Source of the DNA: Shewanella sp. MBTL60-007
GTDB taxonomy: Bacteria; Pseudomonadota; Gammaproteobacteria; Enterobacterales; Shewanellaceae
Reading direction: 5' to 3'
DNA: 64,000 nucleotides
Assembly: GCF_019654915.1 (NCBI RefSeq)
Contig: NZ_BPET01000027.1
Span: 1-64,000 of the forward strand
Numbering within the stretch: the first letter of the stretch is position 1; each line of letters opens with the position of its first letter. Of this stretch, positions 19,701 to 28,000 are shown piece after piece. Made by a program: the position numbers and the translations under genes. Under the pieces are notes generated by a model that had not been told where the DNA came from, ran no database searches, and was given only the letters and a program-made list of their open reading frames with translations.

Positions 19701-19965
19701 ACGCTTTAGAGCCATCTTATTGACGTCCTTAACGACTTTCATTGGCTTAGTCCCCATCATGACGGAAACCAGTATGCAGGCGAAAATGGTGATTCCAATG
19801 GCGGTATCTTTAGCCTTTGGTGTGTTATTCGCGACAATTGTCACCTTGGTACTGATCCCCTGCTTATATGTGACGATTGAGGATATCAAACGTGTGATTG
19901 GCAGTAAGTCTCGTGTACAGGAGCCTACAGAACCTGTGCTTTCAACTGAACACGCGGTTAACTAG
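16780..19965 (+). CDS. RND-family efflux permease (AcrB-like)
   Basis: Inner-membrane proton-driven RND transporter of 1061 residues, the usual size. The layout is canonical: first membrane helix after NSVAANLLMIIILIGG, a periplasmic porter domain, helices 2-6 with the proton-relay aspartates in LGIVVDDAIVMGE, a second porter domain, and the C-terminal helix set containing GVVVNDSLVMVDYIN. It lacks the second Asp pair typical of heavy-metal pumps. AAGGA precedes the ATG and the adaptor gene ends three bases upstream, so the two are co-transcribed. The substrate is unknown; this subgroup is often annotated as multidrug or acriflavine resistance. Confidence 0.92.
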   Translation: MIDTNKGIIAWFARNSVAANLLMIIILIGGLLTANTIRKQFFPAVEINWLEFNAVYPGAAPQEVEEGITIKIEEALESVQGLKRVITYSNRNASSGYFRVEDSYDPQVVLEEVKSEIDSISSFPDGMERPKVERIKLRQEVMYMSLYGDLSQRQLKDLGEKIHDELLQLPLVNITDFYGGLGYEIAIEVSKDRLREFGLSFNDVAEAVRGYSRNMSAGQIRAENGYINLRVQNQAYVGYEFESLPLITLEDGTTLLLGDVATVVDGFEEGIQYSKFNGKNSVTFFIGAANDQSLTDVADVVKAYIADKQKVLPEGVKLEPWVDMTYYLEGRLNLMLDSMKSGAVLVFILLALFLRVRLAFWVMMGLPVCFLGTLLFMPMGMIDVTINVISLFAFILVLGIVVDDAIVMGESAHAECEEKGQSLDNVIRGVKRVAMPATFGVLTTIAAFLPITLDDGPSSAFGQAIGYVVILCLIFSLVESKLILPAHLARMKQKTIVKPGSKNPLDWLRNGVNFLQGKVDSGLKILISRYYRPTLAVAVKYRYTVIMIFISLILVCAGLYSGGLVRFIGQPKIPHDFPRISFEMNIDASEKATLSAALSIEEALKRVDTELEAQYGQKMISDMQVELRGRTSAQVMTKLVDPELRPIDTFAVAELWRQNMPLIPGMKSFTIQDNLFGGGRDDGDISFRLEGKDDEQLVAAAKELKAKLNTLKGVGDVNDSRQSSAKEIQFELKPLAHSLGLSLADIARQVGNSFYGLEAQRILRNGEEIKVMLRYPEEQRNSIAQVSDVMIKTPLGAEIPLSEVASIVVTDGVNSIRRENGNRTINVWGSVDADQAEPFKIAKDIRDNFLPELLKKYPRVQSEVSGNIQEQLDSADTQLRDFLISMLVIYSLLAVPLKSYSQPIMIMSVIPFGVIGSVLGHMLLGLDLSALSVFGIIAAAGVVVNDSLVMVDYINKSRESGIAMKQSVLEAGCRRFRAILLTSLTTFIGLVPIMTETSMQAKMVIPMAVSLAFGVLFATIVTLVLIPCLYVTIEDIKRVIGSKSRVQEPTEPVLSTEHAVN

Positions 19966-19983
19966 TAACAATCTAATGTGAAA

Positions 19984-20019
19984 AACTTCTTTGAATAACT
20001 AAGTTAATTCAAAGAAGTT
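19984..20019. repeat. 13-bp perfect inverted repeat after the efflux operon
   Basis: AACTTCTTTGAAT and its exact complement are separated by ten bases. It lies just before a second hairpin that has the T-runs; it lacks its own T-run. Confidence 0.6.
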
Positions 20020-20024
20020 AAATC

Positions 20025-20064
20025 AAAAAGCCCCTAGACAAAGTAGTTTGACTAGGGGCTTTTT
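20025..20064. terminator. bidirectional intrinsic terminator
   Basis: AAAAAGCCCCTAG and CTAGGGGCTTTTT pair around a 14-base loop, with T-runs on both strands, between the converging efflux and radical SAM genes. Confidence 0.9.
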
Positions 20065-20113
20065 AGTTACTGAAAGCTAAAAGGGTTACTAACTCACATT
20101 ATACTGTTCGGTA

Positions 20114-20995
20114 TTAGAAACGGCCGAGATAAGCTTTGCCTATGATGTTACTATCACGATTAAGCAATGTATGGTCAATCTTATCGAACACTCCTGACCT
20201 AATCGCTTGTAAGCTTCCTTTCATCGGTAATAAATTTGAGCCATGAGTACTGTCTATCAATAACTCCTCTCGATTGAGCGTTTGCAGCAAATTCTTTACC
20301 TCTTCAAGTACCTCGTATGGATCCAGTAGTGTAAAATCCCCTTTCTCAACCTGCCTATAGAGAGGCGTGCCCTCGATGGCAACTGTGGTCAATAATCCCA
20401 AAAGGTACGGGTTCATCTTATTGATTAACTCGGCTGTTTGTATCGCATGTTGTTTTGACTGTTCACCACTTCCTCCAAGTCCAATCATCACCATGGCAAC
20501 CAGTTTAATGCCGGACTGTACAATATTCTGACCAGCAGCTAGCATTTGAGCTGAACTCACTCCTTTACGGATAGCTTTTAACACCTCATCGGAGCCAGAC
20601 TCAACCCCAAGGTAGGTCATGGTCAGCCCTGCTTCCTTAAGCTGTCTAAACTCATCTAGGCTCTTATCTAACGTACTTTGTGGACCAGCATAGGTGCTTA
20701 CATGATTTAAGTTCGGAAAAGCCAGATAAAGCTCCGATAAGATCGTTAGCAAGCTTTCGGTTGGTAATGAAATCGCATCCCCATCACTTAGGAATACCTT
20801 TTCAACTTTATTACCAAAAGTGGCTTGTGCCAGTCGAATGTCTTCTTTCAGCTCGTCGATGGTTCGTACCCTATAACGAACATCTTTATACATAGCGCAG
20901 TAACTACACTTGTTGTAAGAACAACCAATAGTACATTGCAAAATGTAGGCATCGGCCTCAGGTGGTGGCCGATAAATATTACCTTCGTATCTCAT
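20114..20995 (-). CDS. radical SAM protein
   Basis: A 293-residue cytoplasmic radical SAM enzyme. The N-terminal cysteine set CTIGCSYNKCSYCAMYK (residues about 21-37) supplies the 4Fe-4S cluster ligands. It is followed by strand and glycine elements typical of the partial TIM barrel (FLSDGDAISLP, YLGVESGSDEVL, MVMIGLGGSGEQS). The ATG at 20995 has AAGGA six bases upstream; a TTG one codon earlier is less likely. Family members of this short type are mostly uncharacterised, so the substrate cannot be stated. It is monocistronic. Confidence 0.85.
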   Translation of the reverse strand: MRYEGNIYRPPPEADAYILQCTIGCSYNKCSYCAMYKDVRYRVRTIDELKEDIRLAQATFGNKVEKVFLSDGDAISLPTESLLTILSELYLAFPNLNHVSTYAGPQSTLDKSLDEFRQLKEAGLTMTYLGVESGSDEVLKAIRKGVSSAQMLAAGQNIVQSGIKLVAMVMIGLGGSGEQSKQHAIQTAELINKMNPYLLGLLTTVAIEGTPLYRQVEKGDFTLLDPYEVLEEVKNLLQTLNREELLIDSTHGSNLLPMKGSLQAIRSGVFDKIDHTLLNRDSNIIGKAYLGRF

Positions 20996-21097
20996 CAATT
21001 ATCCTTGCAAATACGCTATCAAAGGCCACCTTAGAAGCGGCCATTGAACTTGGGTTCAAATCTTAACCTATTGAGACAAAGCTCATTGAGGCAGGTC

Positions 21098-21910
21098 TTA
21101 TTGCGTTAGCTCTGCAGCGGTATCTACAAAAATACCCTGAATATCTTTAGCTTCGCGTTCGGTTTGACCGCCGTGCTTAAGAAATGCTGCGATGATAGTT
21201 TCTGTCTTTTGCTCTTTTGCTCGTTCTAAGAAATAGCGCAACTCTAACTCTGCTCCCGCCTCTTCATCTTTAATCGATGTGCTGATAATTTCCTTATACA
21301 TCACGATATCGCGCACTTCTAATTGGCTCATCACTCCAAGAGTCAAAGTTAAAAATTGGTCCATCTCTGCTTTTGGTACGAATTGAGTGATGATATTTAA
21401 GCTTTCAGCCTGCTGTGCAGTAAAATCATTACCCAGTAATAGCGCTTGTAGTGCCTTGTTTTTACCCATTCTACGTGCGAACTGCACCGCTCCCTGCCCA
21501 CCCGTTGGTATGTTCACATGGATCTCAGGCTGTGCAAATGCTGCATTTTCAGTGGCGTAAGCTAAATCACAAGCCATTACAAATTCGTTTCCTCCTCCAC
21601 GAGCGACACCATCAACCACGGCAACAGATACTTGTTTCATCGCTTTAATGTTGGCGATCATGTGGTTGAACTCAATGGAAGCAGATTGTCCACCTTGGGT
21701 ACCATTAATTACATTAAGATCTAGGTGAGCTAAAAAGAAAGATTCATGCATGGATTTAAACACCACAACTTTAGTATCACGATCGTCTTTTAAGCTGAGC
21801 ACGTACTCATTAATCTCGTTGATTAAGTTGCTTGTTATTACGTTAACTGGCGGGTTGTTTATCGCAACAGTGGTGATCCCTAGCTGACTTGTAATTGATA
21901 GTGCTTTCAT
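21098..21910 (-). CDS. enoyl-CoA hydratase/isomerase family protein
   Basis: Crotonase-fold protein of 270 residues. The oxyanion-hole segments are present as FFLAHLDLNVI and the ARGGGNEFVMACDLAYA stretch, followed by ENAAFAQPEIHVNIPTGGQGA. The catalytic glutamates of hydratases are not obvious at their usual places, so isomerase, thioesterase-like or other crotonase chemistry is possible. The frame extends 11 codons further upstream, but GAGGAAA stands just before the ATG at 21910. It is transcribed divergently from a LysR regulator, which is probably its controller. Confidence 0.82.
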   Translation of the reverse strand: MKALSITSQLGITTVAINNPPVNVITSNLINEINEYVLSLKDDRDTKVVVFKSMHESFFLAHLDLNVINGTQGGQSASIEFNHMIANIKAMKQVSVAVVDGVARGGGNEFVMACDLAYATENAAFAQPEIHVNIPTGGQGAVQFARRMGKNKALQALLLGNDFTAQQAESLNIITQFVPKAEMDQFLTLTLGVMSQLEVRDIVMYKEIISTSIKDEEAGAELELRYFLERAKEQKTETIIAAFLKHGGQTEREAKDIQGIFVDTAAELTQ

Positions 21911-22099
21911 ATTCGTTTCCTCTTGCTTAGGCGATTGGCTCATATAAATGCTTTCACTACATGAGCCTGCTTTGTTTCAATGAACTAACTATAGGCCTTG
22001 CTTCGGTGAAGAAAAATACTATTATCTACACATGAATGGTGCTTTATTTGCACCAATTTGCGTTGGTTAGATTTAATTGGTGAGAGGCATTGAGGAGCA

Positions 22100-23056
22100 A
22101 TGGATTTTTCTAGTCGATTATTGTTATTTCTGGAAGTCGTGGAGTTAGGCTCATTTACGAATGTAGCTGAACAGAGAAACCTCGATCGTTCTGTGGTCTC
22201 AAAACAAATTGGCCGGTTAGAGGCGGAATTAGGGGTTAGATTACTTAATAGAACAACTCGTTCGCTGTCATTAACTGCTGCAGGTAATGAGATGGTCACT
22301 CAGGCAAAATCCTTAAGGCAACTGCTGGGTAATACTCAACGTCTCGCGCAAAATTACCACTCAGAGCCAAGAGGGCTGCTAAAAATAAGTAGTTCGATGA
22401 TGTTTGGTCGACAATATGTTCAAGATGCAATATCAATTTTTCAAGCCAAGTATCCACAGATTGAGTGTGAGCTAAGACTTGAGGATAAAGTTGTTGATAT
22501 TGTTAAAGAGGGTTTTGATATTGGTTTTCGCATAGGAAAGCCAAAGAACTCGACATTAATCTGTCGTAAAATCGCGAGAAGCCGCTTGCTTATCGTTGCC
22601 TCCCCGGAATTTATTGCAAGACACGGTGAGATTGACTCAATAGAAAAACTACAAGCAGCTCCCGCAACAATATACTCTACGCCTGGACTGCTCATTGATA
22701 AGTTTAGCTATCTAGATGAAAACCAAAACCAACAGAGTTTTCAACTTAATGCCGCTTATAAAGTTAATGATGTAGAGATGGTAGTAAAGAGTGTTGTTGC
22801 AGGTAATACGCTAGCGGTAGTGACCGCTCAAATGATCCAAAAAGAGATCCTTGAAGGCAAGCTCGTGCCAATCATGACTCATTTAGCACTTGAGGACTTT
22901 GGTACCTTCTATGCGGTATATCCCCATCGCGATGCCCCCATCAAGACGAAACTGTTTATCGATGTACTAAAATCGGTTATTGGTGAAGATATCCCCGTAT
23001 GGGAACGCAATATTCCCAATTTCGACAAGATGGATCTTCCTAGCAACAGAAAGTAG
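22100..23056 (+). CDS. LysR-family transcriptional regulator
   Basis: DNA-binding regulator of 318 residues. The N-terminal winged helix-turn-helix runs through LLLFLEVVELGSFTNVAEQRNLDRSVVSKQIGRLE, followed by the linker helix and LNRTTRSLSLT. The substrate-binding domain follows from about residue 90. The subgroup with RTTRSLSLT and a GRLEAELGVRL linker is typical of single-target regulators. AGGAGCA precedes the ATG. It is divergent from the enoyl-CoA hydratase-like gene with 189 bases between them, so it probably controls that gene and itself; the effector is unknown. Confidence 0.9.
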   Translation: MDFSSRLLLFLEVVELGSFTNVAEQRNLDRSVVSKQIGRLEAELGVRLLNRTTRSLSLTAAGNEMVTQAKSLRQLLGNTQRLAQNYHSEPRGLLKISSSMMFGRQYVQDAISIFQAKYPQIECELRLEDKVVDIVKEGFDIGFRIGKPKNSTLICRKIARSRLLIVASPEFIARHGEIDSIEKLQAAPATIYSTPGLLIDKFSYLDENQNQQSFQLNAAYKVNDVEMVVKSVVAGNTLAVVTAQMIQKEILEGKLVPIMTHLALEDFGTFYAVYPHRDAPIKTKLFIDVLKSVIGEDIPVWERNIPNFDKMDLPSNRK

Positions 23057-23316
23057 AACGCATTCTTATAGAGGGGTCTTTGAATAACCGAGAATGCCAT
23101 CTTTGTTTATGTGCGTTAATAGCAAGTTGAAATCAGATTTAACTCACTTATTGATAGCAGCACTTTATTGCTATTGCGCTAAGGTGCTGCGATCCCACAA
23201 CTACACGATTAATTGGCTCTCCTTAACGTCCTATAATATAGGGCGTTAGAGTTACTAGTTTCACTTTACATTAGTCACTAAGGTTTATTGAGAAAAAAGG
23301 GTTTAAAAACTAAAGC

Positions 23317-24216
23317 TTAAATTGATTGCATTACTTTCTTTAAATTAACTTCGTTCTCGTTCAACCAAGCTTCAAAACTTTGTGGTTGCTTGCCTGTCAG
23401 TTTTTCAAATGCTTCACTCGTACCGTCTGAGAAATTACCGCGGTTATGTTTATCCATAGTCACACACAAGTCTACGATTGGTGTCGGCAATTCAAAAGAC
23501 TCTAACTGGGCTTGGTAATCTTCGTCTGATAAATGCACCATGTTAATTGAAGTACCCAATACTTTGTCGATAACTTTTGCCATTGCAGCATGTGTCATCG
23601 ATTGAACGCCATTCATCGGCAACGTGACTTTACCTTCTATAGGCTTTATAAGCGCCGATGCCCCTGCATAGGCCAAGTCTCTGCGTGATAGCTGGGCTGA
23701 GCGCCCTTCTGCTGCGGAAGTTAGCCATTGGCCTGATTGTAGGATACTAGCAAAGTACTCTGATACATTTTCAAAGTACCAGTTGTTGCGCAAGATGGTT
23801 GCGTTTGCAATTGTACTTTGTTTAATCGCCTTCTCGGTTGCATCATGTTCGTGCGCAAAGATTACAGGAGAGTTTTCTGCCGAGGGCATTGAGGTATAAA
23901 CAATATGGCTAACGCCAACTTTTTCTGCTGCTTTTACAGCATTTAAATGAGCTTGAGTGCGTGGCCCTGAAGCATCAATGCTGACCAATAGTAAACTATC
24001 TGCGCCTTTAAACGCTTTCTCTAGCGATTCAGGGCTAGTAAAGTCTGCTTCACGTACATCTACGCCTTTTGCTGATAGTGCTAAAAGCTTGTCCGCTTTG
24101 CGCGTTGTAACAATGAGTTGCTTAGGTTGTATATTGAAGTCTTCGAGTAACGTTTTTATGACTTCTGCACTTAATTTGCCAGATCCACCTGTTACTAAAA
24201 TTTTTCGTTCTGTCAT
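23317..24216 (-). CDS. NmrA-like NAD(P)-binding oxidoreductase
   Basis: Atypical short-chain-dehydrogenase-fold protein of 299 residues. The dinucleotide-binding motif is VTGGSGKLSAEV at the N terminus, followed by VDVREADFTSPESLEKAF and SLLLVSID, as in NmrA, QOR2-type quinone reductases and similar proteins. It lacks the complete SDR Tyr-x3-Lys pair. The ATG at 24216 has GGAG at a usable distance; an ATG six codons upstream is an alternative. It is divergent from a LysR gene at 24384, which probably regulates it. A role in quinone or aldehyde detoxification is a guess from relatives. Confidence 0.82.
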   Translation of the reverse strand: MTERKILVTGGSGKLSAEVIKTLLEDFNIQPKQLIVTTRKADKLLALSAKGVDVREADFTSPESLEKAFKGADSLLLVSIDASGPRTQAHLNAVKAAEKVGVSHIVYTSMPSAENSPVIFAHEHDATEKAIKQSTIANATILRNNWYFENVSEYFASILQSGQWLTSAAEGRSAQLSRRDLAYAGASALIKPIEGKVTLPMNGVQSMTHAAMAKVIDKVLGTSINMVHLSDEDYQAQLESFELPTPIVDLCVTMDKHNRGNFSDGTSEAFEKLTGKQPQSFEAWLNENEVNLKKVMQSI

Positions 24217-24383
24217 GTTTGTTTCTCCATTCATTTTTAAAGCAGCTTTACTTGATTAAGTGCGGGTTTGCTTTGATGTGTTAGCTTTCCGGCTGTTGAT
24301 GAAGACACTATATCGTTTGGTTATTGATAGATAATTAGCCTTTTATTAAACTGATTGTTAAATTAAGCTAAACAATAGAAAGT

Positions 24384-25268
24384 ATGATTTCACTCGATGA
24401 CATGATGGTCTTTGCTAAAGTGGCAGAACGACAATCCTTCACTCAGGCTGCTGATGATCTAGGTATCGGCAAAGCGCGAGTTTCACAAATTGTGTCTAAG
24501 CTCGAGCTGTCATTGAATACCCGCCTCCTCCATCGCACGACTCGCTCGCTTTCTCTCACCGATGCCGGATTGCGCTATTACGAAAAGTGCAAGCTAATTG
24601 GTGATATCGCCTCAGAAGCAAATGCAGAAACCCAAGACGCTAATCAAATCCCAAGTGGCACAATTCGGCTATCTACGCCTACATCCGCTTTGGTAGAGAT
24701 CTTAAGTGAGTTCTTGCATCTTTATCCTGAAATCAAACTCGACATTATTGAAAGTGACAGTTACAGTAATCTCATCGAATCACGCTGCGATATCGCCTTG
24801 CGCGCCTCTTCGGCACTTGAAGACTCAAGTTTATATGCAGTCAAGTTAGGTTGCTTCCGAGACATGATTTGCGCCACACCGACCTATCTCAGTAAGGTTG
24901 GGACTGTATCTAAACCTGAAGATCTTTTACAGTTGGACTGGATCACCCATCATATCGTCCATGGTGACAAACAACTGATGATGACCGACAGTCAGGGTAA
25001 TGTGACTCGTATAGCCCACAGCCCTAAAGTGCGTGTTCGAACAGCGGCGACAGTAAAAGCGTTCGTCCTCAATCACCTAGGTTTTGCAATTATGCCAAGC
25101 TTTATGATGAAGGAAGAACTGGCCCGTGGTGATTTAGTGCGTTTGTTACCAGACGTACATGATTTAGAGATCCCTATTTACGCTGTTTACCAAGAAAAAG
25201 CGTTGATGCCACTGCGAGTTCGCACCTTGATTGAGTTCTTGAAACAAAAAGCAAACGCGTTTTATTAG
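24384..25268 (+). CDS. LysR-family transcriptional regulator
   Basis: A 294-residue LysR regulator. The helix-turn-helix is FAKVAERQSFTQAADDLGIGKARVSQIVSKLE, followed by LLHRTTRSLSLTDAGLRYYEK. The effector domain begins near residue 90 with SGTIRLSTPTSA. This is the DsdC/CrgA-like subgroup common in proteobacteria. The ribosome site is weak. It is divergent from the NmrA-like gene with a 167-base gap, a standard LysR regulator-target pair, so a T-N11-A operator is expected in the gap. Confidence 0.9.
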   Translation: MISLDDMMVFAKVAERQSFTQAADDLGIGKARVSQIVSKLELSLNTRLLHRTTRSLSLTDAGLRYYEKCKLIGDIASEANAETQDANQIPSGTIRLSTPTSALVEILSEFLHLYPEIKLDIIESDSYSNLIESRCDIALRASSALEDSSLYAVKLGCFRDMICATPTYLSKVGTVSKPEDLLQLDWITHHIVHGDKQLMMTDSQGNVTRIAHSPKVRVRTAATVKAFVLNHLGFAIMPSFMMKEELARGDLVRLLPDVHDLEIPIYAVYQEKALMPLRVRTLIEFLKQKANAFY

Positions 25269-25343
25269 CCGTCGGTTGGGAATAAGAGATAGCGGATCTA
25301 AACAATAGGAACCCTAGGGTTCAAAGTAGAACTTCCTAAATGC

Positions 25344-25372
25344 GAAAAGGCCCCAGCATTTCTGCTGGGGCC
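25344..25372 (-). terminator. terminator of tRNA-Ser
   Basis: GGCCCCAGCA and TGCTGGGGCC form a perfect ten-base stem with a four-base loop; on the minus strand it is followed by CCTTTT, 11 bases past the tRNA CCA end. Confidence 0.9.
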
Positions 25373-25382
25373 TCTCTAAATA

Positions 25383-25473
25383 TGGCGGAGAGATAGGGAT
25401 TTGAACCCTAGATGGGCTACAAACCCATGCCGGTTTTCAAGACCGGTGCATTCGACCACTCTGCCATCTCTCC
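25383..25473 (-). tRNA. tRNA-Ser (anticodon UGA)
   Basis: Minus-strand gene of 91 bases with encoded CCA. The acceptor stem begins GGAGAGA and pairs with TCTCTCC. The anticodon stem-loop reads CCGGT-CTTGAAA-ACCGG, giving UGA. A long variable arm (GCATGGGTTTGTAGCCCATC) marks a class II serine tRNA, and the T arm contains GGTTCAAATCC. It is a single gene with its own promoter and terminator. Confidence 0.97.
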
Positions 25474-25484
25474 GAACGCCGCGA

Positions 25485-25513
25485 ATAATATAGCGCTCGA
25501 TTGTTCTTGTAAA
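25485..25513 (-). promoter_or_regulatory. promoter of tRNA-Ser
   Basis: On the minus strand TTTACA, a 17-base spacer and TATTAT are followed by the GC-rich discriminator TCGCGGCG, the usual look of a stringently controlled stable-RNA promoter. Confidence 0.75.
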
Positions 25514-25562
25514 GTAATAATTTCAGGAAAATAACACTTTGCTCAAGAACGTCTCAGTTTGA

Positions 25563-26807
25563 CTATTTATCATCCTGATGGATAGCAATACGCGCTGGGT
25601 CTGGCATAACGACCTCTTCGCTTACCTCATTCCAGTTCTTGTAGTTACGCAGCTTGTAGCCGATAAAGACGATGAACGAGCAGATCATGATCCCCCAACC
25701 AATTGCCACTTCACCGCTTGTCGCCCAGATAGCGACTAGGCTTGATGCACCAAAAGATAAGCTGATCTGTAAAAAGTTCTGTAAACCTGCCGCTTTAGCA
25801 GCGTTGTCAGAGAACTCTTGTAGTGCTGCGTTTACCACGATTGGGTAAATACCACCGCTACACGCCGCAAGTACTGAAAATATTGCCAATAGAGGAAAAA
25901 TTGATAAACCTTTTAGCAAGATTGTCACTACTGCAATTGACATAGCACAGGTGCCAAATACAGATAGTAATACCTTTAAGGTTTTCTCTGCCCCAACTTT
26001 ACGAATAAGAGTTTTACTCGCATACCCACCCAAAATAAATGTGATTGTTTGCGGAATAAAGCTTAGTCCAATCGCTGTAGCATCAAAACCATGTTGCTCC
26101 ATCACAACCGGCCATAGTGTTAGGTACGAGAAGAACGCACCTGAACAAGCACCAAAAATAACAACGTTACCTAAGTATTTCGTATTCTTGAGGATATTGA
26201 AGTAGCTGATCTCTTTCTTGTCATGGCTTATTGCTTTGGTTTCTGCGGGCACAAACCAGACTGTCAATAGGATCATTACAGCTGCCATACCGGTTAATGT
26301 AATGAAAATGCTCTGCCAGCCCATGCTCTCAAGAATAAATGCACCAAGAATTGGAGCGAGTGCTGGTGATAATGCCACTAATGGCATGATATTAGAAAAC
26401 ACACTCTGTGCCTTAGAAGCATCATATTTTTCAATTACAATCGCTTGCCAAATAACACCAGCAGAACAGGCACCTAATGCTTGCATAAAGCGAGAAATAT
26501 TGAATACTAGAATCGAATCACTAACAGACAGTGAAAAGCTCGCTAACGAAAATAGTACTAATCCTAGGATGAGTGAATTACGTTTACCAAAGCGTTCTAC
26601 TAGAGGCCCATAAAGGAGCTGGCCCAATGCCAATCCCGCTAAGAAAAAGGTTAAAGACATAGCAACCTGTGAAGGCGATGCTCCCATAGTGTCTTCAATT
26701 GCTTTGAATGCAGGCAAATACATGTCAGTAGCAATAAAGCCTAACATGCTTAGTAGCGCAAGATAGGCCAAAAATATAAAGTATTTAACATTCATAAGAG
26801 GTTTCAT
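25563..26807 (-). CDS. punC: purine nucleoside MFS transporter PunC-like (Bcr/CflA family)
   Basis: Inner-membrane major-facilitator protein with twelve hydrophobic segments. It follows E. coli PunC (YdhC), a purine nucleoside importer, through LGFIATDMYLPAF, the cytoplasmic motif LLYGPLVERFGKR, VIWQAIV and IMPLVALSPALAPILGAF. The frame opens further upstream to 26855. The ATG at 26807 (414 residues) or the one at 26795 (410) fits the family length of about 403 best, and neither has a clear ribosome site. It is divergent from a PunR-like regulator, the same arrangement as in E. coli, which strengthens the call. Confidence 0.82.
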   Translation of the reverse strand: MKPLMNVKYFIFLAYLALLSMLGFIATDMYLPAFKAIEDTMGASPSQVAMSLTFFLAGLALGQLLYGPLVERFGKRNSLILGLVLFSLASFSLSVSDSILVFNISRFMQALGACSAGVIWQAIVIEKYDASKAQSVFSNIMPLVALSPALAPILGAFILESMGWQSIFITLTGMAAVMILLTVWFVPAETKAISHDKKEISYFNILKNTKYLGNVVIFGACSGAFFSYLTLWPVVMEQHGFDATAIGLSFIPQTITFILGGYASKTLIRKVGAEKTLKVLLSVFGTCAMSIAVVTILLKGLSIFPLLAIFSVLAACSGGIYPIVVNAALQEFSDNAAKAAGLQNFLQISLSFGASSLVAIWATSGEVAIGWGIMICSFIVFIGYKLRNYKNWNEVSEEVVMPDPARIAIHQDDK

Positions 26808-26867
26808 AGATAGAAATTCAAATAGTGATTTATTAAAGCCGCGCAGTGTAAACACTTGCTATAAGCC

Positions 26868-26889
26868 TGTGAAACGTTTATTTTTCACA
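26868..26889. promoter_or_regulatory. candidate PunR operator in the punC-punR gap
   Basis: Perfect inverted repeat TGTGAAA-N8-TTTCACA between the divergent genes. A second palindrome, AGTGT-AA-ACACT, lies at 26845-26856. Assignment to PunR is inference from position. Confidence 0.45.
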
Positions 26890-26925
26890 TTAGCCTTCAA
26901 AAAAAATCACAGCAGGATGTGACCT

Positions 26926-27828
26926 ATGCTTTCAGAACAGTCCCTTCAACTCATTGATATGGTAGCCCGCGTTGGTAGTTTTACCGCTGCGGCAAACAAG
27001 TTACACAAAGTCCCTTCCGCAGTGAGTTATGCGGTCAAGCAGATTGAAGAAGAGCTAGGAGTGGTGCTGTTTGTAAGGCACCACCGCAGTGTCAGCTTAA
27101 CGCCCGCTGGAGAACATTTCGTTAAGCAGTCTAGAAGTTTACTTACCGATATAGACGCAATGCGAGCTGATACCATTCGAGTCGCTAATGGTTGGCAACC
27201 GACTCTTTCAATCGCGTTAGATAATATCGTTAGGGCCGATAAGATCAGTAATCTGATTGCTGATTTTTACCGCACCTTCGATAATGTCGAGCTGATTATC
27301 CGAATTGAAGTCTTTAATGGTGTCTGGGAGTCGATAGCCACCGGACGAAGCGATATCGCGATTGGTGCAACCACGGCGATACCTGTGGGCGGTGATTATC
27401 ATTTTAGAGATATGGGGGAAATAGAGTGGTGTTTCCTCGTCGGTAAAAACCACCCTCTCGCAGATATTGATAGGCCGCTGACGGATGATGAGTTGAGACA
27501 GTACCCCTCTATCTGTCTAGAGGATACCTCTCGAGAGATCCCTAAACGAATGACCTGGCTACTAGAAAACCAAAGACGTTTGGTGGTTCCCGACTGGATA
27601 AGAGCCATCAACTGTTTTAGAGAGGGGCTGGGTATTGGCTACATGCCAGCCCACTTTGCATTCCCATTTATCAAAACTGGTGCGCTAATAGAGAAACAGC
27701 TTGAGCGGCCAAATAAAACCAGCCCTTGTTGTTTGGCTTGGAATGCGACCAATAAGTCACCTGCAATGGCCTGGGTGCTGGATTATTTAGGCGATACTGA
27801 AAAGTTACATAAGGATTGGTTAGATTAA
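26926..27828 (+). CDS. punR: LysR-family activator PunR-like
   Basis: A 300-residue LysR regulator that follows E. coli PunR (YdhB), which activates punC in response to purines. Shared stretches include VARVGSFTAAANKLHKVPSAVSY in the helix-turn-helix, ANGWQPTLSIALDNIVR, FNGVWESI, AIGATTAIPVGG, and near the C terminus WVLDYLGDTEKLHKDWL. AGGA lies eight bases before the ATG. The gene is divergent from punC with a 118-base gap containing a 7+8+7 inverted repeat. Confidence 0.85.
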   Translation: MLSEQSLQLIDMVARVGSFTAAANKLHKVPSAVSYAVKQIEEELGVVLFVRHHRSVSLTPAGEHFVKQSRSLLTDIDAMRADTIRVANGWQPTLSIALDNIVRADKISNLIADFYRTFDNVELIIRIEVFNGVWESIATGRSDIAIGATTAIPVGGDYHFRDMGEIEWCFLVGKNHPLADIDRPLTDDELRQYPSICLEDTSREIPKRMTWLLENQRRLVVPDWIRAINCFREGLGIGYMPAHFAFPFIKTGALIEKQLERPNKTSPCCLAWNATNKSPAMAWVLDYLGDTEKLHKDWLD

Positions 27829-28000
27829 CTAAGGTTAAGTTCGGCCTTATTTTATACGTCAGGCGCTTTATACCTTAGGTTAGCTGCTGTATGATTCAAC
27901 TACTTAACATAGGGAAGTCACTCTTTTTCACCTTGAGGGAACTCCTTGTATAACTCGTGTTCAAACAAAATAGCTTGAAAATTTGTCTTCGGAGAAAGAT

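Noticed and set aside
17005..19889. Several minus-strand frames of 60-109 codons within the RND pump gene
   Set aside because: They are antisense shadows of the strongly supported transporter gene.
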